Shown: positions 9,365 to 18,500, counted from the stretch's first letter. The stretch is DNA of 64,000 nucleotides from Pleurocapsa sp. PCC 7327 (GCF_000317025.1 NC_019689.1:633501-697500), one strand, 5' to 3'. The notes: generated by a model from the letters alone, not told the origin. Translations and numbers: made by a program.

Positions 9365-9910
9365 ATGGCTGCTACTTCTGGTGCCCTATTACTCGTTGAT
9401 GGCTATAATATCATCGGCGCTTGGTCTTATCTTAAAAGAACTCGCGAGCGCGATGGTTTGGAAGCAGCACGTCGAGAATTAGTAGAAGCGCTCGTTAATT
9501 ACACGGCTCATGAGGGATGGTTGACGAAAATCGTTTTCGATTCCCACTATCAGAAAACGCCGGGTTCTCAAGAAGACTACACGCCCTCTCTGTCGGTTTA
9601 CTATACTGCTTTTGCACAAACGGCAGATACCTATATAGAAAAAGTTTGTGCCTCCTTTAAGCATCAGGATTCATCCTCAATTTCTAGGTTAATCGTTGCC
9701 ACTTCAGACCGGGCACAACGCCTGACAGCAATTGGCTACGGCGCGGAATGGATGTCAGCGCAACGTCTGGCTAGTGAAGTAGAGCTAGTATCTTGTCGGA
9801 TTAGAGCCAAACATCGACCCAAAAAGCAAACCCAGGGTCGTTTTTTATTCAATTGCCTCGATCCTCAAGCCCAACAACGCTTATCGCAATGGCGACGAGG
9901 CATTTATTAA
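9365..9910 (+). CDS. NYN-domain ribonuclease-like protein (YacP/Rae1 family)
   Basis: A 181-residue protein with a PIN-like NYN fold. The N-terminus LLLVDGYNIIGAW carries the first catalytic Asp, further acidic residues follow in VFDSHY and in VATSDRAQR, and the C-terminal tail is basic (AKHRPKKQ). Homologues include Rae1 of Bacillus, a ribosome-associated mRNA endonuclease; in cyanobacteria the role is not established. tRNA-Glu lies immediately downstream. Confidence 0.82.
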   Translation: MAATSGALLLVDGYNIIGAWSYLKRTRERDGLEAARRELVEALVNYTAHEGWLTKIVFDSHYQKTPGSQEDYTPSLSVYYTAFAQTADTYIEKVCASFKHQDSSSISRLIVATSDRAQRLTAIGYGAEWMSAQRLASEVELVSCRIRAKHRPKKQTQGRFLFNCLDPQAQQRLSQWRRGIY

Positions 9911-9996
9911 CCGCTATAAAAATTTTTGCAACGTTATTTGTCGATCGTTGACAAGCTATTAAAGATTCGCTAAAGTTAAAAAGGTGTAAATAACAA

Positions 9997-10069
9997 GCCC
10001 CCATCGTCTAGTGGCCTAGGACACCTCCCTTTCACGGAGGCGACAGGGATTCGAATTCCCTTGGGGGTA
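9997..10069 (+). tRNA. tRNA-Glu (anticodon TTC)
   Basis: The acceptor GCCCCCA pairs with TGGGGGT, followed by discriminator A. The anticodon arm CCTCC-CTTTCAC-GGAGG gives TTC, and the T-loop GGGATTCGAATTCCC is present. In cyanobacteria this tRNA also feeds tetrapyrrole synthesis through glutamyl-tRNA reductase. The 3' CCA is not encoded. Confidence 0.96.
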
Positions 10070-10076
10070 TCTAAGC

Positions 10077-10112
10077 AAGAGAAGTGAGGTTTCGCCTTTA
10101 CTTCTCTTTATT
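10077..10112 (+). terminator. Terminator after tRNA-Glu
   Basis: The stem AAGAGAAGT/ACTTCTCTT has a 14-base loop and is followed by TATT. It lies 8 bases past the tRNA end, consistent with ending its transcript. Confidence 0.6.
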
Positions 10113-10166
10113 CAGATAGGAAAGATGAGAAGACTTTGGGTTTAAATTGGTTGAACTTCCGTGGGC

Positions 10167-11912
10167 TTATTCTAAGATTTCTTCCAATTGATGCTGCTGC
10201 CACAGAGACAGATATAGTCCCGATTCTGCTAACAATTCGGCATGGGTTCCGATTTGAACGATTTCTCCTTTATCCATGACAACGATTCTGTCAGCTTGTG
10301 CCGCTGCTGATAGCTGATGGGAGATAAAAATGACGGTTTTTTCTTGAGTCGAAGACAGGTTCTGTAAAATCTGAGTGGCTGTCTGATTGTCCACGCTAGA
10401 GAGGGCATCGTCCAAAATTAATACGGGCGCATCGATTAATAATGCCCTAGCTAGTGCAGTGCGTTGGCGCTGGCCGCCTGAGAGAGTAATTCCGCGCTCT
10501 CCGACGATAGTTTCGTATTGTTGCGGAAAATTAAGAATTTCATTGTGAATTTGTGCGATTTTGGCGGCGCGTTCGACATCGGATAGCTCCTTGAGCGGAT
10601 CGCCGTAGCAGATGTTATCTTTGATGGTGGTGCTGAAGAGAAAACTATCTTGGGGAACGTAAGAGATCGCCCGTCGTAAGTCCGATAATTTAATCTGAGT
10701 GATATCCCAGCCATCTAAGAATAACTGTCCCGGCGAGATATCGAGCAAGCGGGGGATAGCATTTGCCAGAGTGGATTTGCCGCAGCCAATCGGTCCGACG
10801 ATCGCGATCGTTTCGCTTGCTTGGATGGTAAGATTGAGATTTTTCAAGGCAGGCTGGAGCGATCCCGGATAAGTATAGCTGAGTTGACGCGCCGCGATCG
10901 CGCCTCGAACTCGTTCTAGCGGCAAAGAAATACTCTCGGACGTATCTCGAATCTTTGGCTGCGCTTGAAAAATGGCTTCTATGCGATCGATGCTAACTTC
11001 CCCTCGCTGATAGGCAGTAATAGTAAAGCCCAACAGTGCCGTGGGAAAGACTAACTGTTCGACTAAAATCAGGAGAGCCACAAAATCGCCAACAGTGATA
11101 ACCCCACGAGCAATTTCTCTAGTTCCAAAGGCGAGCAAAATTAAAAAACTGACGTAAGACAGGGCTTCTACTAGAGGAAAAAGGACGTTGCGAGTTTGGG
11201 CAAGCTTAAGATTTGCCGTCAATAATTGCTGATTTTTTTGGCGAAAAGCACGGCGTTCGTTTTCCTCTTGGGCATAGATTTTAATCAATGCCATACCGCT
11301 AGTATCTTCTTGGATTAACTCGCTGAGGTCAGAGAGTCTTTCTTGAACGTCTCGCTGTTGTTCCTGCAACCGCCTGCTGAATAATTGTACTGCCAGCAGC
11401 ATAAACGGATAAACCGCGATCGCCTCTAACGTTAAAGGAACGTCGATGGCGAGCATGGCTGGCAGTCTTAAGCCATAGGCAAAGATAGTGTTGATTAAGC
11501 TCAAAATGGCAAACCCCACTAAGCGACGAATGTTATCGACATCGCTAGTGGCTCGATTCATCAAATCTCCCGATGTATTGACAGAAAAATAAGTGGGTTC
11601 GAGAGAGAGGAGATGTTGAAAAATGCCTTGCTTGAGTTCAAATTCTACTTGGCGACCCACGCCAAAGATCGTAACGCGAGATACCATGCGAATGCACCAC
11701 ATCACCGAGGCGAGAATCAGAATCTGCCAGACAAAACGCCAGATCGGCTCGAAGCCAAACGCCTTGCGCAAGTCATCAATGCTGTCTCGAATGAGTAGAG
11801 GAATGTAGACTCCCAGGGCATTGACAATTAATAAAGCCAAAATGCCCAATAACATCAAGCGCCAGTGGGGACGCAAGTATATTCCCAGTCGTTTTAACCG
11901 CGAAGTTGCCAT
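10167..11912 (-). CDS. MsbA-like ABC exporter (fused membrane and ATPase domains)
   Basis: A 581-residue half-transporter. Six membrane helices occupy about residues 15-310, and the ATPase domain about 340-575 has Walker A GPIGCGKST, signature LSGGQRQR, Walker B VLILDDALSS (Asp replaces the usual Glu at the second position after the core Asp) and switch His in FISHQ. It would work as a homodimer or with a partner exporting lipid, drug or peptide. The replacement of the catalytic Glu by Asp in Walker B is typical of one half of heterodimeric exporters, so an unlinked partner is possible. The gene runs in the same direction as sucC-sucD and directly downstream of them. Confidence 0.87.
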   Translation of the reverse strand: MATSRLKRLGIYLRPHWRLMLLGILALLIVNALGVYIPLLIRDSIDDLRKAFGFEPIWRFVWQILILASVMWCIRMVSRVTIFGVGRQVEFELKQGIFQHLLSLEPTYFSVNTSGDLMNRATSDVDNIRRLVGFAILSLINTIFAYGLRLPAMLAIDVPLTLEAIAVYPFMLLAVQLFSRRLQEQQRDVQERLSDLSELIQEDTSGMALIKIYAQEENERRAFRQKNQQLLTANLKLAQTRNVLFPLVEALSYVSFLILLAFGTREIARGVITVGDFVALLILVEQLVFPTALLGFTITAYQRGEVSIDRIEAIFQAQPKIRDTSESISLPLERVRGAIAARQLSYTYPGSLQPALKNLNLTIQASETIAIVGPIGCGKSTLANAIPRLLDISPGQLFLDGWDITQIKLSDLRRAISYVPQDSFLFSTTIKDNICYGDPLKELSDVERAAKIAQIHNEILNFPQQYETIVGERGITLSGGQRQRTALARALLIDAPVLILDDALSSVDNQTATQILQNLSSTQEKTVIFISHQLSAAAQADRIVVMDKGEIVQIGTHAELLAESGLYLSLWQQHQLEEILE

Positions 11913-11932
11913 TTGCTTGCAGGCTTTTGATT

Positions 11933-12820
11933 TTACTTAAGGATTGTTTGCACCAGTTTTGGAATTTCAGAAGGACGCTTAGCGATATTAACTTTTGCTT
12001 GTTTGAGAGCGGCAATGGTTTGTTTCTCGGCGCTAGTTGCTGGAGAAGCTTGGGATAGCTGAGTAGCAACAATTGTCGTTGCATCGCCAAAGCTTCTTTC
12101 TACTGGAGCCTGAAGTCCGGCAATGTAGGCAATGACGGGTTTTTTCATGGCAGAAGCAATGTAGTTAGCCGCCGCAATTTTGGTACTGCCGTCCGGTTGT
12201 CCGAGAAGAACGATCGCTTCGGTACTGTTATCTTCTTCCAAAATTTGCAGCCATTGCTCGAAATTCGCGCCAATAATCCCATCCGTTCCCAGACTAACGG
12301 CAATAGACTGTCCGAGTCCGGCTTGGGTAAGGCAGAGGGCAACTTCGTCGCTGAGGCTGTCGATTCGACTAATCAATCCTATATTACCGGGCGTATAAAA
12401 GTGGGGTTCGCAAATGCCCAACCAGAGTTTGTCAGGAATAATCAGTCCCTGACTGCCCGAACCGAGAATGAAGGTGTTAGTTGCCCGTGCTTTTGCGAGC
12501 AGAGAAACCATGTCTAGGGGAGGAACGCCGCAAGTCACAATAATAATTCGCTTGATTCGAGCTGCGATCGCTTCTAAAGCAGCATCTAGAACCTCGTAGG
12601 CATCGACAAAAATAAGACTTATCTCGATTTCTCCAACTTCACCAATGGCTTCCTCGACCAAATCGAAAATGGGGATCTCATTCGCCTGCTGTCCTCCCCG
12701 ACCAACGCTAACCCCAGCCACAACGTTCGTCCCATAAGCTTTCATTCGGGCTGCATAATGCGACCCTAAGGGAGTGGCAATTCCCTGTATAAGAACTTTA
12801 CTGTCTGGCATCCACTGCAT
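11933..12820 (-). CDS. sucD: Succinyl-CoA ligase alpha-like protein, catalytic His replaced
   Basis: A 295-residue protein with a CoA-binding Rossmann domain and a flavodoxin-like ligase domain that aligns along its length with SucD. However, the phosphohistidine position is Asp246 (RSFGDATTI in place of the usual GHAGAI), the supporting Glu208 is Gln (LLGQPDG), and the GPNCPG loop reads GSGSQG. A normal succinyl-CoA synthetase cycle through phosphohistidine is therefore unlikely. It lies 10 bases downstream of sucC, clearly one operon. It may be a regulatory or repurposed acyl-CoA-ligase-like protein; substrate unknown. Confidence 0.75.
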   Translation of the reverse strand: MQWMPDSKVLIQGIATPLGSHYAARMKAYGTNVVAGVSVGRGGQQANEIPIFDLVEEAIGEVGEIEISLIFVDAYEVLDAALEAIAARIKRIIIVTCGVPPLDMVSLLAKARATNTFILGSGSQGLIIPDKLWLGICEPHFYTPGNIGLISRIDSLSDEVALCLTQAGLGQSIAVSLGTDGIIGANFEQWLQILEEDNSTEAIVLLGQPDGSTKIAAANYIASAMKKPVIAYIAGLQAPVERSFGDATTIVATQLSQASPATSAEKQTIAALKQAKVNIAKRPSEIPKLVQTILK

Positions 12821-12830
12821 AATTTCTAGT

Positions 12831-14117
12831 TTATTTCGATTTGGCTATGGAGAGCGTCTGCGCGATCGCGTCATCTAAGTCATCTGTCAAGAAGACGGGC
12901 ATAGTAGTTAGGCGTTCTTTAACCGATGCGATCTCTCCTGTGCCAAGGCGGATGACAAATTGAGGGGGTTCGTTCGCTTGTGACTTGCCCGAACGCGACT
13001 GAAGGCTCCGCAATCGTCTTGGAGACACTGCGCTTGTGGCTCTTGGCGCTCTCTCTTCGCTCGTCCGCTCTGCGGTTTGTCCGATGTGCGGTTGTAAATA
13101 ATCGGCGAGCGCTTGTCCTAACATTTCTATTGCTTCGGCACTGCCTAACAGATTTACTAACACCACTTTGAGTCCTTTTACCTCTAATGCCAGCTCTATT
13201 GCCTCTCCTAATTCTTGAGTTAAAGTTCCATCGGGCAGACATTTGCCGTTGGTTGCCTCGCCCACGATTAGGCAGCAAGCGGGTTTGCCTTTATCTTGAA
13301 CGATTAAATCCCAAGTTGCCATGGCTAGCCCCAAGCTATTGGAGAGAATCCCGATATTTCCCTTTTCGTCGATCCGATCTAGCCATCGAGGTTCTGGGAT
13401 CTCAACTGTAGATGAAGGCACTTCCAATTCGCTAGAAGGCTTTTGGGAAGCCTGTTTTTTCGAGACAGTCAGCCTTTCGATATCTAAATGGCGTTTGATG
13501 GCACTATCATTGACGGTAATTTTGCCATCGAGAGCCATGAGTTCCCCGTCAGCACTGACTCCTAGCGGATTTATCTCTACCAGATCCAAATCTTTTTCGC
13601 TAAAGAGATGGTAAATCTTCTCGATAATCGCGCTGACAGACTGGATTAACGCGCCTCGGAGTCCCATTTTAATCGCCAACCGCCGCGCGTAGAATGGGGA
13701 AAATTCTTCGTCGATAACGACTTTTTGCATGTGCTCCAGTAAGGTGTCGAGATCGATTCCTCCCCTGGTCGAACCGAGCAATACGGGGCGTTTTAGCTGA
13801 TAGTCGAGCAACACGGCCAGAAAAAATTCCTGTTGGGCATCGTAGCGAGCTTCTGCCAGGATGACTTCGGGGTATTCTCCCATAATAGGCAAATTAAAAA
13901 TGGTTCGCGCTGCCGCGATCGCGTCGATCGTATTTTCTACGAAGCGGATACCGCCTGCCCTTCCCCTGCCTCCTGCTCGAACCTGGGATTTGAGAACGAC
14001 TGGATAGCGAATTTGCAACCGTTTCAGTTCGCTGGGGTCGGCGATCGTTTGCGATGGCAAAATGGGAATGCCGATCTGATGAAATAATTCTTTGGCTTGA
14101 TATTCGAGTAAATCCAT
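12831..14117 (-). CDS. sucC: Succinyl-CoA ligase beta-like protein with repeat-derived insertion
   Basis: A 428-residue protein, about 40 longer than usual. The ATP-grasp half is well kept (MDLLEYQAKELF, KSQVRAGGRGRAGG, VEINPL, LDGK), so nucleotide binding looks intact. The ligase half is altered where E. coli has the glycine-rich LDVGGGA and NIFGGI segments (here LIVGEAT and NLLGSA). Residues about 343-384 (bases 12966-13091) are an Arg/Ser-rich insertion not expected in the family that looks like spacer repeat read in frame. It is the first gene of the sucC-sucD pair. Confidence 0.78.
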   Translation of the reverse strand: MDLLEYQAKELFHQIGIPILPSQTIADPSELKRLQIRYPVVLKSQVRAGGRGRAGGIRFVENTIDAIAAARTIFNLPIMGEYPEVILAEARYDAQQEFFLAVLLDYQLKRPVLLGSTRGGIDLDTLLEHMQKVVIDEEFSPFYARRLAIKMGLRGALIQSVSAIIEKIYHLFSEKDLDLVEINPLGVSADGELMALDGKITVNDSAIKRHLDIERLTVSKKQASQKPSSELEVPSSTVEIPEPRWLDRIDEKGNIGILSNSLGLAMATWDLIVQDKGKPACCLIVGEATNGKCLPDGTLTQELGEAIELALEVKGLKVVLVNLLGSAEAIEMLGQALADYLQPHIGQTAERTSEERAPRATSAVSPRRLRSLQSRSGKSQANEPPQFVIRLGTGEIASVKERLTTMPVFLTDDLDDAIAQTLSIAKSK

Positions 14118-14157
14118 TGTTTAAAGGACTTTTCCTTATTTTCCCATCTTAAATTAC

Positions 14158-14219
14158 TTGCTGGAGACTCCTGTTACTGCCGCAGGCTTAACGGGAGAGG
14201 AAAGCGCGTCCTCCAGCAA
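14158..14219 (-). terminator. Possible terminator or large hairpin before sucC
   Basis: The inverted repeat TTGCTGGAG/CTCCAGCAA has a 44-base loop that itself contains a smaller stem. It lies just downstream of the Wzy-like gene. No strong T run, so only moderate support. Confidence 0.35.
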
Positions 14220-14244
14220 ACTTTACAAGTCGATCTGTCAACCC

Positions 14245-15510
14245 TTACCCGCTATGTTTTTTGAAAACTATATCGAAACTATCTGGTTGCGCTAATATAG
14301 TTGCGATATACAAGACCCAAGTAATGCTGTTATATTCTAAAACTCTCGTCTCGGCTAGGTTGGTTAAGATTGTATAGCTCAGAAATATTAAAAGCCAAAA
14401 ATATCTAGCATCGCGAGTAATACGAATCCAGAACAGAGAGCGTACAAAGCTAGCAAGAAACAAAAGTATATAGATTGACATTCCGATAACGCCGAAAATT
14501 AGCAACAATTCCAGCAGTCCATTATGAGGATGAGTTGGTTCCCAACCGAGAGCATACCAGACGTAGGCTGCATCGCTATCAAATCCTTGCCAAAAACCGC
14601 TGTATCCATAGCCTAACCAAGGGCGTGCTAGAATGCTTTCCCAGATCAAAGGCCACATATCCGTGCGACCAGTTAAGGTCGGATCTTTTCCCATTGCCCT
14701 CAGTAAGTTGTCGAAATTATCTATCAACCATATTCCTATACTGGTAACGACTCCTACTCCCCCAATTAACCCAGGAATCACTAAGTCATAATACCATCTT
14801 AAAGCGCTACACATATGTAAAATAACGAACAAACAAACAAAAGTCACTAGCGCACTTTTTGAGCTTGAAAGCAATACTAAAAGAAAGGAAAAAATCAAGC
14901 CCAGCCATTTAGTGATCCGTCCAGACTTGCCGCTTTTAAGAGAAACTAAAAATAGCATGGAACTTAAGGTCATCATAGAACCCAGCCCATTTTTATGTAA
15001 ATAAATACCTCGCCACGCGCCTTCATGCAGTCCGCTCATCATTCCGAATCTTGGCAAGGCGATCGCAAACAAAAAACTGAGAAAGATTGCCAAGCCAAAT
15101 GTATATAATAAAATCTTTAACTGCTCTTTAAAGCTATAACGAGTAGCAAAGTAGATGCCAAAAATAGTCGTTCCCCATAGAGCAAGGCAGCGACGCAGAG
15201 TAACGATTGGAAATCTAGACCAAAGAGCGGAGAGGAGAATAAGCGATAGGAGGCTAACTAATAGGAATAAAATTAATTTGTCTGTTTTGAGTAACTGACT
15301 TACAACCAGCTTCCAGCGCCCAAGAACTAATAAGAGCGATATTCCCTGAATTGCTAGGAAAATTACTTGCTCTATGGGGCTAGAAACATCTGGCGAGAGA
15401 GCGTTTTGATCTACATCGGCTAACTGTAAGACCTTAAGGATTCCTCCAGTAAAAAGAAGTAGAGAAACAATAACGAAACAGGTTTCAGCAACCTCGATCG
15501 GGGATTTCAT
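14245..15510 (-). CDS. O-antigen ligase/polymerase (Wzy/WaaL-like) membrane protein
   Basis: A 421-residue polytopic inner-membrane protein with about ten to eleven hydrophobic segments. A long extracytoplasmic loop around residues 285-335 contains the family features GRTDMWPLIWES, a Gly/Tyr-rich stretch and HPHNGLLELLL, typical of Wzy_C/O-antigen ligase proteins. It would polymerise or transfer lipid-linked oligosaccharides for surface polysaccharide. It is divergent from the membrane protein at 15805, and a GH10 enzyme follows, suggesting a small surface-glycan region. Substrate not predictable. Confidence 0.82.
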   Translation of the reverse strand: MKSPIEVAETCFVIVSLLLFTGGILKVLQLADVDQNALSPDVSSPIEQVIFLAIQGISLLLVLGRWKLVVSQLLKTDKLILFLLVSLLSLILLSALWSRFPIVTLRRCLALWGTTIFGIYFATRYSFKEQLKILLYTFGLAIFLSFLFAIALPRFGMMSGLHEGAWRGIYLHKNGLGSMMTLSSMLFLVSLKSGKSGRITKWLGLIFSFLLVLLSSSKSALVTFVCLFVILHMCSALRWYYDLVIPGLIGGVGVVTSIGIWLIDNFDNLLRAMGKDPTLTGRTDMWPLIWESILARPWLGYGYSGFWQGFDSDAAYVWYALGWEPTHPHNGLLELLLIFGVIGMSIYILLFLASFVRSLFWIRITRDARYFWLLIFLSYTILTNLAETRVLEYNSITWVLYIATILAQPDSFDIVFKKHSG

Positions 15511-15804
15511 TCTAGGTTATGGCTTTAGAGACTAGGTTATGGCTTTAGAGAAAACCTCAACCTATCTTTCTAGATAAATTGAGGTTAAATCAATATGTTG
15601 ACACAGACGAATTACTAATTCAATAGCGCAACCTTCAAAACAAAAATAAAATATAGTAGAGCGACTTTAAATATTTAGCAAAAAATAGATGGTGTTTTGT
15701 TCGCCGCTTACTTGACAATTTGTTCTAGAGTAACTACTCTAGCTTTTTAGTCAAAATATAGCTTTTAATGTATACGTTTTTATGTATACGTAATTATTTC
15801 TATC
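15511..15804. promoter_or_regulatory. Divergent intergenic region with palindrome and direct repeats
   Basis: It holds a tandem duplication of TAGGTTATGGCTTTAGAGA (about 15512-15551), a perfect 8+8 inverted repeat CTAGAGTA-AC-TACTCTAG at 15725-15742, and two copies of ATGTATACGT at 15768-15777 and 15782-15791 just before the next gene. These are candidate operators; no protein is tied to them by the sequence. Confidence 0.45.
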
Positions 15805-17139
15805 ATGAAAATTGCTGACAAAACTTGGATGCAAAGGAGTCAGCCGAGTTTTGACTTCCAGCCTATTAAGTTCGATTGGCGCGATCTCGCGATCGCAATT
15901 GTTTTGATCTTATGCGCCGGACTTGCCTCTTATCAGGGTTCTCTGCTGACTCAATCTGTCGAGCAGAGGGATAATATTTGGTTTGCAGGAGATAGCGCGC
16001 TTGTCTTCACTCAAGTTTCCAGTCCTGAAAACGATGTTTATCGGCGAGTCAGACATCCTTGGTTTCCGATCCTAGCTCCCGCTCTGGTTTATCTTCTAAA
16101 AATTACATCCGGTGTCGATTCGTATAGGGCATGGAGCTTGGTCACAGCAGGTGTGGCTTCTCTTTGGATTGGCATGCTGTTCGTCCTATTGAGGTTAATC
16201 GGTTGCCGCTAACTCGATGCCACGATCTTTAGCATCCTAGCAGGAACCAGTGCCTCGGCAATATTTGGGTTTGTTGCACCAGAGTGCTATCCGATGAGTT
16301 CCATAACCATGTTAATCGGACTGCTCTTTGCGGCGATCGTTCAATACCGAAAGCTGTCGATGCTCTGGTACGCAGTTGCCACTTCACTAACCTTGAGCAT
16401 GTCAGTCACTAATGGGTTCGTTGGATTTGCGATCGCTATCCTCAACTGGTCTTGGAAGCAATCTGCAAAAATCATTGCAGGTTCTCTTGTTTTGACTGCT
16501 ATACCGCTGGCAATCTATAGGCTGATTAGACCTTTCATTTTTACGCAAGCGGCTACGGTTCCAGCAGCAACGGGATCGACATCGGGTTCCGAGGTGGCTA
16601 ATTCAGTGGCATCGCAATCCGGAGGAATGCTTAGTTTGCTAAAGCAACTCATCGCTGCGGATGCTTGGTTTATGTGGCATCCGCTAGACCCCATCGGCTC
16701 TTTCTTGTTTCATACGATGATTATGCCAGCCTTCAAAATTAGCCATCAGGAAGGCGATGTTTATGGGATGATTACTCAGGGTTCGGCTCCAGGTTCCGCT
16801 AGCTGGTGGGGATTAATCGGCGTTTTCTTATGGATTGCGTTATTAAGTCTGGGGGTGTGGGGATTTTTTTCCGTTCGTTGGTATCTTCAGCTTAAGATCG
16901 TTCTTGGGCTAACGCTCCTCCAACAGATAGGGTTTCACACGTTGTTCGGAGATGAAACCTTTCTTTATTCGCTACATTTTGTTCCTTTGCTGATAATGTT
17001 GACAGCCTTGAGCACATTAAGCAGGTTCCGTTCTCTAGCGTTAGTGCTATCCTGTTTGCTAATTGTCTGCATGGGAGTCAATAATCTTGGGCAGTTTCAG
17101 AAAGCGCTGGAGTACCTTCATAACTATTTATCTTCTTGA
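15805..17139 (+). pseudogene. Polytopic membrane protein gene interrupted by an in-frame TAA
   Basis: From ATG 15805 the frame encodes 135 residues with membrane segments at about 29-50 and 110-135, then hits TAA at 16210-16212. The same frame continues without a shift (LDATIFSILAGTSASAIFGF) for another 308 codons to 17139, with at least seven more hydrophobic segments. This is one gene of about 444 codons broken by a single nonsense codon, perhaps CAA to TAA, or a sequencing error or readthrough. The shape (N-terminal cytosolic tail, early extracytoplasmic loop, many helices) recalls glycosyltransferase-type membrane proteins, but I cannot name the family. It ends just before the xylanase gene. 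Confidence 0.7.
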
Positions 17140-17144
17140 GTGTA

Positions 17145-18311
17145 ATGTCTATTAGACGACTGGCAACGAGGCGAAACTTTCTCTTGGGTCTTGGTACCTT
17201 GGCAGGAGCGAGCATTGCAGTAGCGGGAAAATCTACCTCTACATACGTGAAGAACCTGATTCATACGAGTCGATATGAGTCGAGAGACTTTGCAACGGTT
17301 GGAAATGCCCCTCTGCGCGATCGCGCGGCGGCTAAAGGCTTAATTTACGGCGCGGTAGGAGATTATTTGCCGCTGTCGTCTGATAAAAACTATGCAACCA
17401 GTTTTGCGCGAGAGTGTGGCATGCTCGTATCGGGGGAACTGAAATGGTATTTCATCCGTCCCACGCCCGATAGTTTTGATTTTACTAAAAGCGATTGGGT
17501 CGCTAAATTTGCTCGTGTTAGTAGCATGCATTTTCGCGGTCATACCCTAGTCTGGCATATTTCCTTGCCCGACTGGTTTGAAGAGACAGTTAACCGTCAA
17601 AATGCCGAGGGATTTTTAGTCGAGCACATTAAAACGGTAGTCGGACATTATGCCGGACAAATACATTCCTGGGACGTACTCAACGAAGCGATCGAACCCA
17701 ACGACGGACGACCCGACAGTTTGCGCAAAACGCCATGGCTGGAATTTCTAGGCGAAGATTACCTCGATCTGGTCTTCCGCGTCGCTGCCGAAACCGACCC
17801 ACAAGCACTCTTAGTCTATAACGATTTTGGGATGGACTACGACAATCCCAGAGATGAGGCGAGGAGAATTGCTATTTTGAAGCTATTAGAGCGTTTAAAA
17901 TCGAAAGGAACGCCAGTCCATGCCCTAGGGATTCAAGCTCATCTGTGGGCTGATGCAACGGATTTTAACCCCAAAAAACTGCGCGATTTCTTAAGTCAGG
18001 TCGCCAGTCTGGGTTTGAAAATCTTGATTACAGAACTAGACGTAGCAGACCACAGATTGCCCCCAGATATAAAGCTGCGCGATCGCGTCGTTGCTGGAGT
18101 CTATGAAGATTATCTCTCAACCGTACTCGACGAGCCAGCCGTTATTGCCATTATCACATGGGGATTGAGCGATCGCTATAGCTGGATGCCTGAATATCAC
18201 CCTCGCCCGGATGGTCTCCCCTTGCGTCCCCATCCCTTGGACAAACACTTCAAACCCAAACTAGCATGGAATGCCATGGCTCGTGCTTTCGATCGCGCCC
18301 CGCAGCGCTGA
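17145..18311 (+). CDS. GH10 endo-1,4-beta-xylanase, Tat-exported
   Basis: A 388-residue glycoside hydrolase family 10 enzyme. The N-terminus carries a twin-arginine signal (TRRNFLLG followed by a hydrophobic stretch), so it is probably exported folded. The family motif RGHTLVWH is near 131-138, the acid/base Glu near 181 in WDVLNEAI, and the nucleophile Glu near 297 in ITELDVA, so it should be catalytically competent on xylan-type beta-1,4 links. No carbohydrate-binding module is present. ATG 17145 is used because an upstream in-frame TTG overlaps the preceding gene. The neighbours suggest a role in remodelling the cell's own or a neighbour's surface polysaccharide. Confidence 0.9.
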   Translation: MSIRRLATRRNFLLGLGTLAGASIAVAGKSTSTYVKNLIHTSRYESRDFATVGNAPLRDRAAAKGLIYGAVGDYLPLSSDKNYATSFARECGMLVSGELKWYFIRPTPDSFDFTKSDWVAKFARVSSMHFRGHTLVWHISLPDWFEETVNRQNAEGFLVEHIKTVVGHYAGQIHSWDVLNEAIEPNDGRPDSLRKTPWLEFLGEDYLDLVFRVAAETDPQALLVYNDFGMDYDNPRDEARRIAILKLLERLKSKGTPVHALGIQAHLWADATDFNPKKLRDFLSQVASLGLKILITELDVADHRLPPDIKLRDRVVAGVYEDYLSTVLDEPAVIAIITWGLSDRYSWMPEYHPRPDGLPLRPHPLDKHFKPKLAWNAMARAFDRAPQR

Positions 18312-18500
18312 CTGGGGAAGTGTGGGAAGTGTGGGGAGAGGGGGGAGACGGGGAGGAGGATATTAACTTCCGACGAACGTATTCCGAATTCTGCCCTCTG
18401 CCCGGAAGCCTTCTGGAGGGGCTGAGTGCGCCACCTGCGGGCGCACCCTGAAAGCCCCGTCCTTCTATGACCAATCCAAAATCCAAAATCCTTTCATCAA
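18312..18500. repeat. G-rich low-complexity spacer and palindromic repeat
   Basis: It contains GGGAAGTGTGGG-type runs, the short palindromic piece GGTGCGCCCGCAGG in complement form, and the double AATCCAAAATCCAAAATCC motif directly before the next start codon. All are dispersed non-coding repeats. Confidence 0.5.

Noticed and set aside
10167-11912. Degenerate (inactive) ABC transporter because Walker A reads GPIGCGKST
   Set aside because: The sequence still fits GxxGxGKS/T, and the signature, Walker B Asp and switch His are present.
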